DNA of 64,000 bases from Paenibacillus sp. FSL H7-0331 (GTDB lineage Bacteria; Bacillota; Bacilli; Paenibacillales; NBRC-103111). The notes under the pieces are model-generated. The model did no database searches, had not been told where the DNA came from, and saw only the letters and a list, made by a program, of their open reading frames with translations. The position numbers were made by a program, and so were the translations under genes. Positions 1-8,709 of this stretch are shown piece after piece. How positions within the stretch are numbered: the first letter of the stretch is position 1; every line of letters starts with the position of its first letter. The stretch covers positions 310,001-374,000 of the forward strand of contig NZ_MRTH01000001.1 of the NCBI RefSeq assembly GCF_001956045.1, written 5' to 3'.

Positions 1-232
1 AATTCATATCACGCAGCTTTTCCAGTACGCCCAGACCGTCCAGATGCGGCATGATAATATCGAGGATAAGTACATCTGGAAGCCGATTGCCTTCTTCGAT
101 CAAACGAAGAACATCATTGCCATTATAGGCTATTCCCGAAACACGCATGTCATCCTGCTCATCAATATATTCAGACAGTAAGTTAGTAAATTCTCGGTTG
201 TCGTCAGCCAGCAATACTTCAATCGTTTGCAA
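1..232 (-). CDS. spo0A: Stage 0 sporulation response regulator Spo0A (N-terminal part, cut by window edge)
   Basis: Spo0A is the master phosphorelay output regulator that commits cells to sporulation; its C-terminal DNA-binding domain lies outside the window. The 77 visible residues are a receiver domain: the acidic pocket is Asp10-Asp11 and the phosphoacceptor is Asp58 in the segment LPDVLILDIIMPHLDG. The start is a TTG at 230-232, preceded by an AAGGAGG ribosome-binding site with about 8 bases of spacing; no ATG fits as well. The spoIVB neighbour upstream is the usual Bacillales arrangement and makes the assignment firm although the effector domain is not seen. Expression is probably autoregulated, judging by the 0A boxes and sigma-H-like promoter upstream. 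Confidence 0.95.
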   Translation of the reverse strand, partial: MQTIEVLLADDNREFTNLLSEYIDEQDDMRVSGIAYNGNDVLRLIEEGNRLPDVLILDIIMPHLDGLGVLEKLRDMN

Positions 233-290
233 AATTAGCTTCCTCCTTCAAAATGGGTAAAGATGGATGTTTAATTGTTTTCTTTAGTAT

Positions 291-319
291 ACTTTCGACA
301 TGATAAATAAAATTCCTTC
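291..319 (-). promoter_or_regulatory. Sigma-H-like promoter of spo0A
   Basis: On the minus strand GAAGGAATT (311-319) matches the sigma-H -35 consensus RnAGGAwWW. Eleven bases further on, GTCGAAAGT (291-299) resembles the -10 consensus RnnGAATww. This corresponds to the sporulation promoter Ps known upstream of Bacillus spo0A. The -10 element overlaps a 0A box. Identification is by consensus only. Confidence 0.6.
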
Positions 320-401
320 TGTCGAAATTTATTTTTCTGGATTTTTTTTTGTATTTATCATATAATTAATATTTTGTTTCAAGATAGCTGAACATTCGAC
401 A
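294..401 (-). promoter_or_regulatory. Three 0A boxes (TGTCGAA) upstream of spo0A
   Basis: Three exact copies of TGTCGAA, the Spo0A-P recognition heptamer, lie between spoIVB and spo0A: minus-strand copies at 294-300 and 395-401 and a plus-strand copy at 320-326. The first overlaps the -10 of the sigma-H-like promoter and the second abuts its -35, suggesting direct autoregulation as known in Bacillus. Three perfect heptamers within about 110 bases are unlikely by chance. Confidence 0.8.
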
Positions 402-410
402 GGTTTAGTC

Positions 411-440
411 AAAAAAACAAGTTCCCCCATGAGGGAGAAC
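411..440 (-). terminator. Intrinsic terminator after spoIVB
   Basis: On the minus strand an 8-bp stem (GTTCTCCC with GGGGGAAC, one G-U pair, loop TCAT) is followed by TTGTTTTTTTG. It starts two bases after the spoIVB stop and separates spoIVB from the spo0A control region. Confidence 0.85.
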
Positions 441-442
441 TT

Positions 443-1774
443 TTAAGATGCTTTCATCGTTTCATTCAAAGTCTGGCGAAGCATAATGCCTGCATCCTGC
501 AGCATCCACTCAATAAAACATCCGTAACCACTAGTCGGATCATTAACAAATACATGAGTGACAGCACCAATCACTTTACCATTCTGAATAATAGGACTCC
601 CGCTCATTCCTTGTACGATACCACCGGTCTTTTCCAGTAAGCGCGGGTCTGTGACTTTAATAACCATACCTTTGGTTGCCGGAAAGTCCTGCTTGGTCAC
701 GTGCATAACTTCGATATCGAACTTCTCAACCTTTTGCCCACTCACAACCGTATAAATCTGGGCTGGTCCTTCTTTTACTTCTTCTGAAAAGGCGACTGGT
801 AAAGCTTCCTTGGAAAAGCTGTGATCAGGCAGCTCATTCATTTGACCAAAAATTCCGAATGACGTGTTTTTCTCGATGTTGCCGAGCACTTTACTTTCCT
901 TGGAAAACTGTGCTCTTTTTTCTCCTGGCTCCCCATTTTGACTCTTGGAGATTGAGGTCACATTGGAATGAACAATTTCCCCGGTTCCTACAGCAATCGG
1001 TGTTTGTGTGTCCATATCCGTGATAACATGGCCCAATGCTCCATAAACACCTTGATCAGGTGCGTAGAAGGTCAGTGTCCCTACACCTGCCGCTGAGTCT
1101 CGAATATACAGCCCAAGTCGATATGTTTTATCCACAATATCGTAGGCTGGCTGCATACTCAGCTCAAGCTCTTCATTATTTCGCTTTACCGTCAAAATAA
1201 TGGGTTTCTTGCTTTCACCAGCCTCGGATACCAGCTCAGAAACCTTGGACACGTCAGTAATCGGCTTACCATTCAGCTTGACAATCAAATCGCCCAATTG
1301 AATTCGGGCATCTTCGCCTGGTGAAATCTTCTTCTCATCTGCTATCGTCACCAAATGATGACCGACAACCAGAACACCAGCTGACTTTAACTTCACTCCG
1401 ATGGTATGCCCACCTGGAATAACCTTGAGGTCAGGGACCACATTGACCTTGACGGTTTTGAGTGGAATCTTGCCAAAAAGTTTTAGCGTAAGCTCCGCTT
1501 GTCCTGCTTTGTAAGATTCCAAAGAAATGGGATGATGAAGATCCACTTGAAATGAGTGCTTGTTCGATCCATTAACTTTCACAATTTCCGGATCATTCAC
1601 GCTCACCTGGGCGCTAACAGGCATCGCCAACTGAAGACTGGTCTGCTGACCAGTGAACAGTCTTAGTTCTTCTGGAAATGAGGCAAAGCTTTGGAAGGGT
1701 GTGGATAGGCTACCCAGACAAACGAAGAAGATAAGCATCAATCCGATCAATCTTTTTCTCCGGTTGGAACTCAT
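443..1774 (-). CDS. spoIVB: SpoIVB intercompartmental signalling serine protease (peptidase S55)
   Basis: SpoIVB is made in the forespore, crosses into the intermembrane space and cleaves SpoIVFA, which allows pro-sigma-K processing in the mother cell. The 443-residue protein has an N-terminal membrane anchor (about 10-30), a PDZ domain (about 120-205, ending in the segment LGDLIVKLNGKPI) and the S55 protease domain. The likely catalytic residues are His249 in GALGHVITD and Ser393 in GMSGSPI, both intact. The ATG at 1774 follows a GGGAG site. It lies between recN and spo0A as in Bacillus, where forespore sigma factors transcribe it; I could not fix such a promoter in the 117-base gap before it. 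The length is close to the B. subtilis protein. Confidence 0.95.
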   Translation of the reverse strand: MSSNRRKRLIGLMLIFFVCLGSLSTPFQSFASFPEELRLFTGQQTSLQLAMPVSAQVSVNDPEIVKVNGSNKHSFQVDLHHPISLESYKAGQAELTLKLFGKIPLKTVKVNVVPDLKVIPGGHTIGVKLKSAGVLVVGHHLVTIADEKKISPGEDARIQLGDLIVKLNGKPITDVSKVSELVSEAGESKKPIILTVKRNNEELELSMQPAYDIVDKTYRLGLYIRDSAAGVGTLTFYAPDQGVYGALGHVITDMDTQTPIAVGTGEIVHSNVTSISKSQNGEPGEKRAQFSKESKVLGNIEKNTSFGIFGQMNELPDHSFSKEALPVAFSEEVKEGPAQIYTVVSGQKVEKFDIEVMHVTKQDFPATKGMVIKVTDPRLLEKTGGIVQGMSGSPIIQNGKVIGAVTHVFVNDPTSGYGCFIEWMLQDAGIMLRQTLNETMKAS

Positions 1775-1891
1775 GGTGTCACGCTCCCTTGCTTCCTGTG
1801 CACGAGCGGCAATGACTCACCGCTTAATGCGTACCCTTAAGGTATCCCCACACCATTCGTTTTATAAGTGAAAATGATCCCACACTTGGGG

Positions 1892-3586
1892 CTACAAACT
1901 TCCTTTCTTGACATCTGCCAGATCCAGCATTTCCTGAGCATGCTGTAAGGTCGTGCCGGTGACCTCTACCCCTCCGAGCATGCGTGCTAACTCGTGAGTA
2001 CGTCCTTCAGCAGATAAATCGTCTACATGGGTAAAGGTCCGCTTACCGTCGTTGGTTTTATGAATCAGGTAATGAGCATCAGCCATACATGCTACCTGGG
2101 GAAGGTGTGTAATTGAAAACACCTGACAATCACGGGACAGCCTGGACATTTTCTCGGCAATTGCCTGAGCTGCACGTCCGCTAACTCCAGTATCGACTTC
2201 ATCAAATACGAGTACCGGAATACGATCGACTCGGGCAAAAATCGATTTTAAGGCAAGCATCACTCTGGAAATCTCCCCACCTGAGGCGATTTTACTTAAG
2301 GATCGTAACGGTTCACCAGGATTGGCTGAAATCAGAAACTCCACTTCGTCCGCACCACTTGCACCGCAAGCTTCTTCATTAAATTTAATTTGAACCTTAA
2401 ATTGCGTTTTTTCCATATGTAGATCACGCAGCTCGGCCACGATTTCACCAGCCAGCTTGCCCGCTACCTGCTGTCTTTTCTCAGATAAACTTTTGGCGTG
2501 CTTGCGTAAATTTTGAACAGCTTGATTTTCCTGCTTCTGCAGTTCCTGCAGCTTTTCATCCTTATTCTCAATCATATCGAGCTCATGCTGTACTTTCTTT
2601 AAATATTCAAGAATGTCAGCGATACTTTCTCCATATTTTCGTCGAAGCCCAGCCATGGTATGTAAGCGTTGTTCGATAAATTCAAGCCTTGTCGGATTGA
2701 ATTCGATGTCATCACGATAATCACGGAGCTGATAAGCAGCATCTTCAAGCTGATAATAAGCATTTTGAACCTGCTCCAGAACAGATTGAAGCTTTATTGG
2801 GTCCAAAGCAGCAATATCTTCGATTTTTTGCATCACTTTACTAATCGTTGTAAGACCCGTTCCGGCTCCACTTAAAGAATCGTAAGAATCCGCAGCGTTC
2901 TGATATAACTTTTCCGCATTCGCTAGTATGCGTTTTTCTTCGAGTAATGATTCATCCTCGCCCACCTTTAATTGAGCCGAGCTGATTTCCTCAACCTGAA
3001 AACGATATAGATCCAACATTTGCAGAGACTTTTTACTGGTTGCCTCAAGCTCCTTCAAGCTTTTACGAATCCCGCTATACGTTAAATAAGCCTTCCCGTA
3101 TTCGCTTTTTAATGGGCCTATCTCCGCTTCCCCAAACAAATCGAGCCAATTGATATGCTCATCCACATGGAACAGCGATTGATGCTCATGCTGACCATGA
3201 ATGTTCACAAGCCAGGCACCTACGGATTTCAGTCCTGCCAGGTTAACCATTTGCCCATTAATACGGCTTGTGCTTTTACCTTGTGCTGTGATTTCACGAC
3301 GTATGATTAAATGCTCTTCCGAATCGGCTTCAATACCAAGCTCCTCCAAGGTTGTCCAAACCGGATGCCCCGACTCGATATGAAATAAAGCTTCAATGGA
3401 AGATTTATCGCTGCCGTATCGAACCAAATCGGCTGAGCTTCTTCCTCCAGCTACAAGGGTTAAAGCGTCAATAATTATGGATTTACCTGCACCTGTTTCT
3501 CCGGTAAGGACATGAAACCCTTTACGAAAGTGAAGGTGTACGAATTCTATAACAGCTAAATTGCGTATTGTCATTTCAAGCAGCAT
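1892..3586 (-). CDS. recN: DNA repair SMC-like ATPase RecN
   Basis: RecN is a cytoplasmic SMC-like ATPase recruited early to DNA double-strand breaks. The 564-residue product has Walker A (GETGAGKS, about 29-36), a long central coiled coil interrupted near the middle, the ABC signature SGGEISRVMLA and Walker B (VLVFDEVDTG, near residue 462) followed by the D-loop and the H-loop segment SITHLPQVA. The ATG at 3586 is chosen because GGGAG stands 6-8 bases before it; a TTG six bases upstream is the only other option. It lies 15 bases downstream of argR with no terminator between, so argR-recN are probably co-transcribed, as in Bacillus (ahrC-recN). Confidence 0.97.
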   Translation of the reverse strand: MLLEMTIRNLAVIEFVHLHFRKGFHVLTGETGAGKSIIIDALTLVAGGRSSADLVRYGSDKSSIEALFHIESGHPVWTTLEELGIEADSEEHLIIRREITAQGKSTSRINGQMVNLAGLKSVGAWLVNIHGQHEHQSLFHVDEHINWLDLFGEAEIGPLKSEYGKAYLTYSGIRKSLKELEATSKKSLQMLDLYRFQVEEISSAQLKVGEDESLLEEKRILANAEKLYQNAADSYDSLSGAGTGLTTISKVMQKIEDIAALDPIKLQSVLEQVQNAYYQLEDAAYQLRDYRDDIEFNPTRLEFIEQRLHTMAGLRRKYGESIADILEYLKKVQHELDMIENKDEKLQELQKQENQAVQNLRKHAKSLSEKRQQVAGKLAGEIVAELRDLHMEKTQFKVQIKFNEEACGASGADEVEFLISANPGEPLRSLSKIASGGEISRVMLALKSIFARVDRIPVLVFDEVDTGVSGRAAQAIAEKMSRLSRDCQVFSITHLPQVACMADAHYLIHKTNDGKRTFTHVDDLSAEGRTHELARMLGGVEVTGTTLQHAQEMLDLADVKKGSL

Positions 3587-3601
3587 CGTCAACTCTCCCT
3601 G

Positions 3602-4051
3602 TTAGCTAAGCATGGATAAAATCTGATTTACCACCTTGCTGCTTTGTTCTTTGCCGCGGCAAATCATCAGTATAGTATCATCGCCACAGATCGTTCCCAT
3701 AATTTCCGGCCATTCCAGACTGTCAATCAACGAACCTATGGCATTGGCCGTTCCTGGAAGGCTCTTTAATACGACCAGGTTATCGGTATAATCGATATGT
3801 ACAAAATGATCATTCAAGGCTCTCTTCAAACGGTGCAGAGGATTGTAGCGCTGATCGGCAGGAACCGAATATTTGTAGCGGCCATCATCCAATGGAACCT
3901 TGATTAAATGTAATTCCTTGATATCCCGTGAAATGGTTGCCTGAGTAACCGTATAACCCGCAGATTTCAATCGATCAACCAGCTCATCCTGAGTTTCAAT
4001 TTCATTATTCGTAATAATTTCGCGTATTTTGATATGTCGTTGGCCTTTCAT
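3602..4051 (-). CDS. argR: Arginine repressor/activator ArgR (AhrC)
   Basis: ArgR is a hexameric, arginine-dependent regulator that represses arginine biosynthesis and activates catabolism. The 149-residue protein begins [13 protein letters not shown], has the N-terminal winged helix with the recognition segment [14 protein letters not shown], and the C-terminal hexamerisation and arginine-binding domain with [14 protein letters not shown], whose two Asp residues contact arginine in the family. The start at 4051 has GAGG six bases upstream and lies one base after the stop of the preceding membrane-protein gene, implying translational coupling. The neighbours tlyA (upstream) and recN (downstream) match the Bacillales order, with one extra gene inserted. 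Confidence 0.95.
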   Translation of the reverse strand: MKGQRHIKIREIITNNEIETQDELVDRLKSAGYTVTQATISRDIKELHLIKVPLDDGRYKYSVPADQRYNPLHRLKRALNDHFVHIDYTDNLVVLKSLPGTANAIGSLIDSLEWPEIMGTICGDDTILMICRGKEQSSKVVNQILSMLS

Positions 4052-4052
4052 T

Positions 4053-4526
4053 TTATACCTCATCCTCGTTGTCTATTTGAAATCGGATACACTGTATCCT
4101 CTGCTGCTGCGGATCTACATAAAGAATGCCTGAAGTTTGCGGATACAGTAAATGGAAGACAAGCAGATGATCACGTATCGAACTTCCTGTGGCTTCCATA
4201 GGCTTACGCTCTCTGGCAACCTTTACTGTATAATACAGACCGTCCTGCTCCACGAAGTAATCAATAAACAAACGGCTGTGCAAGGGCTCCCCCTCATTAA
4301 TCGTAATGTGAATGGGAATACGCTGTTTGCCGCTAATGACCTTGAATCCATTTTCCTCCAGTAACCGAGTAACTTCATCCGACGATACCGGGGTACCCTC
4401 CGGAAGTGGAAGTCCTTCCCCTTCACTTTCCATAGTGCCCTTCATTCGATTGCGAATATACAGGTATAACCAGAATCCCACGATCAAAATAATCAAAATT
4501 ATAACAAAGCCATCGCCACTTTGCAT
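4053..4526 (-). CDS. Small membrane-anchored protein of unknown function
   Basis: This 157-residue protein starts with a single hydrophobic segment (about 7-24, the segment [18 protein letters not shown]) followed by a charged, apparently cytosolic domain of about 130 residues without a motif I recognise. The domain is predicted alpha/beta and ends in an acidic tail (DNEDEV). The ATG at 4526 is preferred because GAGGTGA precedes it by six bases; a longer reading frame from 4625 would start inside tlyA and lacks a ribosome-binding site. The stop is one base from the argR start, so it is probably co-expressed with argR and recN. It sits where Bacillus has no gene between yqxC and ahrC. Function is not assigned. 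Confidence 0.75.
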   Translation of the reverse strand: MQSGDGFVIILIILIVGFWLYLYIRNRMKGTMESEGEGLPLPEGTPVSSDEVTRLLEENGFKVISGKQRIPIHITINEGEPLHSRLFIDYFVEQDGLYYTVKVARERKPMEATGSSIRDHLLVFHLLYPQTSGILYVDPQQQRIQCIRFQIDNEDEV

Positions 4527-4573
4527 CCCGTTCACCTCAATGGTAAGTATTCGAGAAGCTCGACCAATATCCT

Positions 4574-4610
4574 CCAAAAAAACAAAAAACTCATCCTCCA
4601 GATGAGTTTT
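4574..4610 (-). terminator. Intrinsic terminator overlapping the end of tlyA
   Basis: A perfect 10-bp stem (4586-4595 with 4601-4610, five-base loop) is followed on the minus strand by a T-rich run down to 4574. The stop codon of tlyA (4591-4593) lies inside the downstream arm, so the last codons of tlyA form the hairpin. It separates tlyA from the argR-recN group. Confidence 0.85.
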
Positions 4611-5427
4611 GAAGCTTTTGAGCATCGATGACTACTTGCTGAATCCACTCGTCTTTGAGTTGTGATGATACAATTGATTGAGGACTTGCTGATTGAAAAT
4701 AAGCTAGAAACTCAACGTTGCCTTCGCCGCCGCGTATCGGAGAAAAGGTAAGTCCCTGCAAATAAAATCCTGCTTCCTCCGCGAACCCCAGTACAGTTTG
4801 AAGTACTTCTGTGTGAACAGACGGATCACGTACAACCCCCGTCTTGGGAACCTTGTCGCGACCTGCCTCAAATTGCGGCTTGATCAATGCAACGACCGAT
4901 CCTTGCTCAGCCAAAATGCTTTTTAACGGAGGCAGGATCAGCTTTAGGGAAATAAAGGACACATCAATCGATGCAAAAGCAGGCTGCTGTCCTTCCAAAT
5001 CCTCCAGCTTCATAAAACGAAAGTTGGTTCGTTCCATTACCTTAACCTGAGGATGGCTACGCATCGACCAATCCAATTGATTATAACCCACATCCACTGC
5101 GTATACGTAAGCCGCCCCATGCTGTAGAGCACAATCCGTAAAACCTCCGGTGGAGGCTCCAATATCCAGCATGGTGATGCCGTTCAGATCAATATTGAAC
5201 AGCTTTAAAGCCTTCTCCAGCTTCAATCCACCTCTACTCACATAAGGATGGATTGCACCTTTAACAAGGATTCTGGAGCTTCTGAGCACCTTAGTACCGG
5301 CCTTGTCGATGGGTTCTTCATCCACCTGAACAAGTCCGGCCATGATGGATGCCTTCGCTTTTTCCCGTGTCAGGAAAAAGCCCTGCTCCACGAGTAATAT
5401 ATCTAATCGTTCTTTATCTGCTGCCAT
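4591..5427 (-). CDS. tlyA: TlyA/YqxC-type S4-domain rRNA 2'-O-methyltransferase
   Basis: TlyA-family proteins combine an S4 RNA-binding domain with a FtsJ/RrmJ-like SAM methyltransferase; mycobacterial members methylate 16S and 23S rRNA riboses, but the role of the Bacillus homologue YqxC is less clear. The 278-residue product has the S4 domain at 6-65 (RLDILLVEQGFF onward), SAM motif I DIGASTGGFTD at about 87-97 and a downstream ASIDVSFIS segment typical of the family. The start codon at 5427 follows only a weak GTGGG site. It lies 33 bases after dxs, so it is probably part of a dxs-tlyA transcript that ends at the terminator built into its own 3' end. Confidence 0.9.
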   Translation of the reverse strand: MAADKERLDILLVEQGFFLTREKAKASIMAGLVQVDEEPIDKAGTKVLRSSRILVKGAIHPYVSRGGLKLEKALKLFNIDLNGITMLDIGASTGGFTDCALQHGAAYVYAVDVGYNQLDWSMRSHPQVKVMERTNFRFMKLEDLEGQQPAFASIDVSFISLKLILPPLKSILAEQGSVVALIKPQFEAGRDKVPKTGVVRDPSVHTEVLQTVLGFAEEAGFYLQGLTFSPIRGGEGNVEFLAYFQSASPQSIVSSQLKDEWIQQVVIDAQKLQNSSGG

Positions 5428-5460
5428 GCTGAAGTTATTCCCACTTTCTGCCGAGATGAT

Positions 5461-7347
5461 TCAAGCATGCTGCCGTTTGCGCGGCATCAACGCTTTTACC
5501 TCGGATACAAGCCGTTCTGCAGTAAGTCCTACTTCCTGACGCTGCTCTTTTACCGATCCATGCTCGACAAAATAATCGGGGACACCGAGGATTTTGATTT
5601 GCAGACCATGACGATTCTGATTCGCATAAAACTCAAGCACTCCGCTGCCGAAGCCGCCCAATGTTGTGCCTTCCTCCAAAGTAATGATAGGCAGGTTTTC
5701 CTTGGAGATCTGAAGCAGCATAGCTTCATCCATCGGCTTAATAAATCGTGCGTTAACGACCCTAAGCTGTAATCCATCCTTATTTAACTGCTCAGCAGCC
5801 TCTAAGGCGATACCGATCATAGGTCCGACAGCCAGCACTACGGCACTATCACCCGGTCTCAGCACTTCCCATGTACCAATAGGAATCGATTTTAATGGTT
5901 CATCCATAGGTACACCGAGTCCATTGGTACGCGGGTAACGAACAGCGATTGGGCCTTCATCATAATCGACTGAAGTCTTAAGCATATGCCGCAGTTCATT
6001 TTCATCCTTTGGCATCATCAGCACCATGTTAGGAATACTCCGCAGATAGGCAATATCATACACACCATGATGGGTTTCACCATCTTCTCCGACAAAGCCT
6101 GCACGGTCGATAGCAAAGATCACATTCAGATTCGCACGACAAATATCATGAACAATCTGGTCATAAGCTCTCTGTAAAAATGTGGAGTACACAGCAAACA
6201 CAGGCTTCATACCCTCACTCGCAAGCCCCGCACAGAAGGTAGCTGCATGCTGCTCGGCGATTCCAACATCAACCATCCTTTTCGGAAATTGAGCTGCAAA
6301 TTTCAGCAAACCAGAACCACCTGGCATCGCAGGAGTAACTGCTATAATTCTTGAGTCCTGCTCAGCCAACTCGATTAACGTATTGCCAAAAACATCCGTA
6401 TACATAGGATGACCAACAGCCTTGAGCATTTTACCAGACTCTACCTTGTACGGACGTGCTCCATGCCAAGCAAAGGAATCCGCTTCAGCTGGCAAGTAGC
6501 CTTTTCCTTTTAATGTCAGCACATGAACCATAACCGGTCCTTCTACCTTCTCGGCCTGCTTAAGCGTCTCAAGCAGCAAAGGAAGATTGTGTCCGTCAAC
6601 CGGTCCCAAATAAGTAAAGCCCAGTTCCTCAAATATAACTCCAGATACCAGCATATATTTCAAGCTGTCTTTCAGCTTTTCCATTGTCTTGGCCAGCGTC
6701 CCGCCAATTGCCGGGATTTTCTTCAACAAATACTCGACTTCTTCTTTGGCCTTCACATAATGCTTATCCGAACGGATTTTCCCCAAATAATTATGCATCG
6801 CACCAACATTAGGAGCAATTGACATTTCATTATCGTTCAGAATGACCATCATGTTCTTTTTCTCATGCCCGATGTGGTTCATAGCTTCAAAGGCCATTCC
6901 GCCGGTCAAGGCGCCATCTCCGATAACAGCAATGATCTTGTTGTCCTCACCTTTGAGATCACGAGCTACTGCCATGCCCATGGCTGCCGATAACGAGGTA
7001 CTGCTGTGCCCGGCCTCCCAGACATCATGCTCGCTCTCCGAGCGCTTGACAAAGCCACATAGACCCTGGTACTTCCGCAGGGTATCGAACTGATTCATAC
7101 GTCCGGTAAACATTTTATGCACATAGGATTGATGTCCCACGTCAAAAATAAATTTGTCTACAGGGCTATTATAAAGATAATGAAGGGCTATGGTGAGCTC
7201 GACAACTCCCAGATTGGATGAAAGATGTCCACCGGTTAACGAAAGCTTTTCAACTAAAAACTGCCTCGTTTCCTCTGCAAGCAGTTCTAATTGTTCTATC
7301 GTCAGGTGCTTCAAGTCTTGTGGTTGATTGATATGTTCTAGCAGCAC
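5461..7347 (-). CDS. dxs: 1-deoxy-D-xylulose-5-phosphate synthase
   Basis: Dxs condenses pyruvate and glyceraldehyde 3-phosphate with thiamine diphosphate to DXP, the first step of the MEP isoprenoid pathway. The 628-residue enzyme has the N-terminal His motif (GGHLSSNLG), the TPP motif starting GDGALTGG and ending NDNEMSI, the transketolase pyrimidine domain ([10 protein letters not shown], then [15 protein letters not shown]) and a C-terminal transketolase domain. The GTG at 7347 is chosen since GCGGGGAA stands 6 bases before it; a TTG 17 codons upstream has no site and gives an atypical N terminus. It has its own promoter and is separated from ispA, which lies just upstream on the same strand, by a terminator. 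Confidence 0.96.
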   Translation of the reverse strand: MLLEHINQPQDLKHLTIEQLELLAEETRQFLVEKLSLTGGHLSSNLGVVELTIALHYLYNSPVDKFIFDVGHQSYVHKMFTGRMNQFDTLRKYQGLCGFVKRSESEHDVWEAGHSSTSLSAAMGMAVARDLKGEDNKIIAVIGDGALTGGMAFEAMNHIGHEKKNMMVILNDNEMSIAPNVGAMHNYLGKIRSDKHYVKAKEEVEYLLKKIPAIGGTLAKTMEKLKDSLKYMLVSGVIFEELGFTYLGPVDGHNLPLLLETLKQAEKVEGPVMVHVLTLKGKGYLPAEADSFAWHGARPYKVESGKMLKAVGHPMYTDVFGNTLIELAEQDSRIIAVTPAMPGGSGLLKFAAQFPKRMVDVGIAEQHAATFCAGLASEGMKPVFAVYSTFLQRAYDQIVHDICRANLNVIFAIDRAGFVGEDGETHHGVYDIAYLRSIPNMVLMMPKDENELRHMLKTSVDYDEGPIAVRYPRTNGLGVPMDEPLKSIPIGTWEVLRPGDSAVVLAVGPMIGIALEAAEQLNKDGLQLRVVNARFIKPMDEAMLLQISKENLPIITLEEGTTLGGFGSGVLEFYANQNRHGLQIKILGVPDYFVEHGSVKEQRQEVGLTAERLVSEVKALMPRKRQHA

Positions 7348-7442
7348 GCGTGTTCCCCGCTTTCCTGTTTGGACTGTTGCGTATAACAAACACCCCAATC
7401 GCAGGAGTGAATAAGCAATCTATCCCACTAAACGTATGATTT

Positions 7443-7472
7443 ATTATAGCATAGTTGATGATAGGTGCTCAA
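7443..7472 (-). promoter_or_regulatory. Sigma-A promoter of dxs
   Basis: On the minus strand TTGAGC (7467-7472) and TATAAT (7443-7448) are 18 bases apart, and the -10 is extended by TGC. It lies about 95 bases upstream of the dxs start and downstream of the ispA terminator. Confidence 0.75.
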
Positions 7473-7488
7473 TTGTAAGATGATACGG

Positions 7489-7522
7489 AAAAATGCAGCT
7501 ATTGTGCGTGTTCGAATAGCTG
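7489..7522 (-). terminator. Intrinsic terminator after ispA
   Basis: Minus-strand CAGCTATT and AATAGCTG form a perfect 8-bp stem (7515-7522 with 7496-7503) followed by CATTTTTCC. It ends the nusB-folD-xseA-xseB-ispA transcript. Confidence 0.8.
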
Positions 7523-7547
7523 GCTTTTTGAATAGCCTCTACAAAGA

Positions 7548-8453
7548 TCACCTGTCTCTTTGTACAATAAAATCAGCAAGCTCCAAAAGTCTTGCTGAAT
7601 ACGGGAATCCAGCATTGATGATCGCCTGCTTGCCTTGTTCAACGAGCTCATTCATTTTGGCCTGTGAGGCTTCAATACCTACAAAATAAGGATAGGTAAC
7701 CTTTTGCTGCTTCTCATCACTTTTAACCGGCTTTCCAAGTTTCTTCTCATCCCCGACCAGATCGAGAATATCATCCTGAATTTGAAAGGCCAGACCGATA
7801 TTATAACCGAACTTCTCCAACGCTTGGAGCTGTTTCGGATTAGCACCCGCCAAATGACCCCCAGCCTTCAAAGAAAACACGATTAAATCGCTTGTCTTGT
7901 GTGTATGAATATATTCGAGTTCCTCCAAGCGAGTTAAGCCCTGTTCTCCCTGCATATCCGCTGCCTGGCCGCCAACCATCCCTGGAGCACCCGCCAGTCT
8001 GGATAAATCCTCAACGATGTCCAGCACCCGTTCAGCCGGAACCTCATAAATCCGATACGCCTGAACAACTGAATAAAATGCATGGGTAAGCAGTGCATCA
8101 CCGGACAAAATAGCCATCGCTTCACCATATACTTTATGGTTCGTCAGCTTGCCGCGGCGGTAATCATCATCATCCATCGCAGGCAAATCATCATGAATCA
8201 ATGAATAGGTGTGAATCATTTCAACTGCACACGCAACCGGGATTGCCGATTCCGTGCTTCCATTTAGTGCCTCTACTGCTGCAAGCATCAAAATTGGACG
8301 GAGACGTTTGCCCCCGGCCATTAGTGAATACATCATTGATTCCCTTAAGGTTTCAGGAATATTCCAGATACCCGGAATCGATTCAAGCAGTTCCGCTTCG
8401 ATCAGCTCGACTTTTTGGTCAAGGTATTGCTTTATCGTCGTTTCGGTGCTCAT
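7548..8453 (-). CDS. ispA: Farnesyl diphosphate synthase (geranyltranstransferase) IspA
   Basis: IspA is a cytoplasmic prenyltransferase that adds IPP to DMAPP and GPP to make farnesyl diphosphate. The 301-residue protein has the first Asp-rich motif DDLPAMDDDDYRRG and the second DDILD (in FQIQDDILDLVGD), plus GGKRLRP near residue 48, all typical of all-alpha trans-prenyl synthases. The ATG at 8453 begins one base after the xseB stop and follows a GGTGGGG site; a GTG four codons earlier would overlap xseB. It is the last gene of the nusB-folD-xseA-xseB-ispA operon. Short-chain specificity is inferred from context (next to xseB and dxs) and the motif type. Confidence 0.94.
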   Translation of the reverse strand: MSTETTIKQYLDQKVELIEAELLESIPGIWNIPETLRESMMYSLMAGGKRLRPILMLAAVEALNGSTESAIPVACAVEMIHTYSLIHDDLPAMDDDDYRRGKLTNHKVYGEAMAILSGDALLTHAFYSVVQAYRIYEVPAERVLDIVEDLSRLAGAPGMVGGQAADMQGEQGLTRLEELEYIHTHKTSDLIVFSLKAGGHLAGANPKQLQALEKFGYNIGLAFQIQDDILDLVGDEKKLGKPVKSDEKQQKVTYPYFVGIEASQAKMNELVEQGKQAIINAGFPYSARLLELADFIVQRDR

Positions 8454-8454
8454 G

Positions 8455-8709
8455 TTAAGCCCCACCCTTTTCGTCTGCTCCCGGATTGAATGGTTTTTTG
8501 ACCAATCCGCCCTCTTGCTCCATCAAAATTTCGATCTTGTGCTCTACCTGCTCCAGCTTGCTCCCACACAATTGGGACAGCTTCATACCTTCTTGAAACA
8601 ATTCAATCGCCTGCTCCAAGGGTACATCTCCACTCTCGAGAAGTGCTACGATCTGCTCCAATTTATCCATCGCCTCCTCAAAGCTAGGCGTCGTTTCCTG
8701 TTTTGACAT
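8455..8709 (-). CDS. xseB: Exodeoxyribonuclease VII small subunit
   Basis: XseB associates with XseA to form exonuclease VII, which degrades single-stranded DNA. The 84-residue product carries the family helical pair with FEEAMDKLEQIVALLESGD and LEQAIELFQEGMKLSQLC. The ATG at 8709, preceded by GGAGGG at 8 bases, lies inside the last codons of xseA (26-base overlap), so translation of the two subunits is probably coupled. Confidence 0.95.
   Translation of the reverse strand: MSKQETTPSFEEAMDKLEQIVALLESGDVPLEQAIELFQEGMKLSQLCGSKLEQVEHKIEILMEQEGGLVKKPFNPGADEKGGA

Noticed and set aside
1775..1891. Possible sigma-F/G promoter for spoIVB (TTATA-15 bases-GGATACCTT)
   Set aside because: At least two consensus positions fail and the spacing had to be fitted; not listed as a feature.
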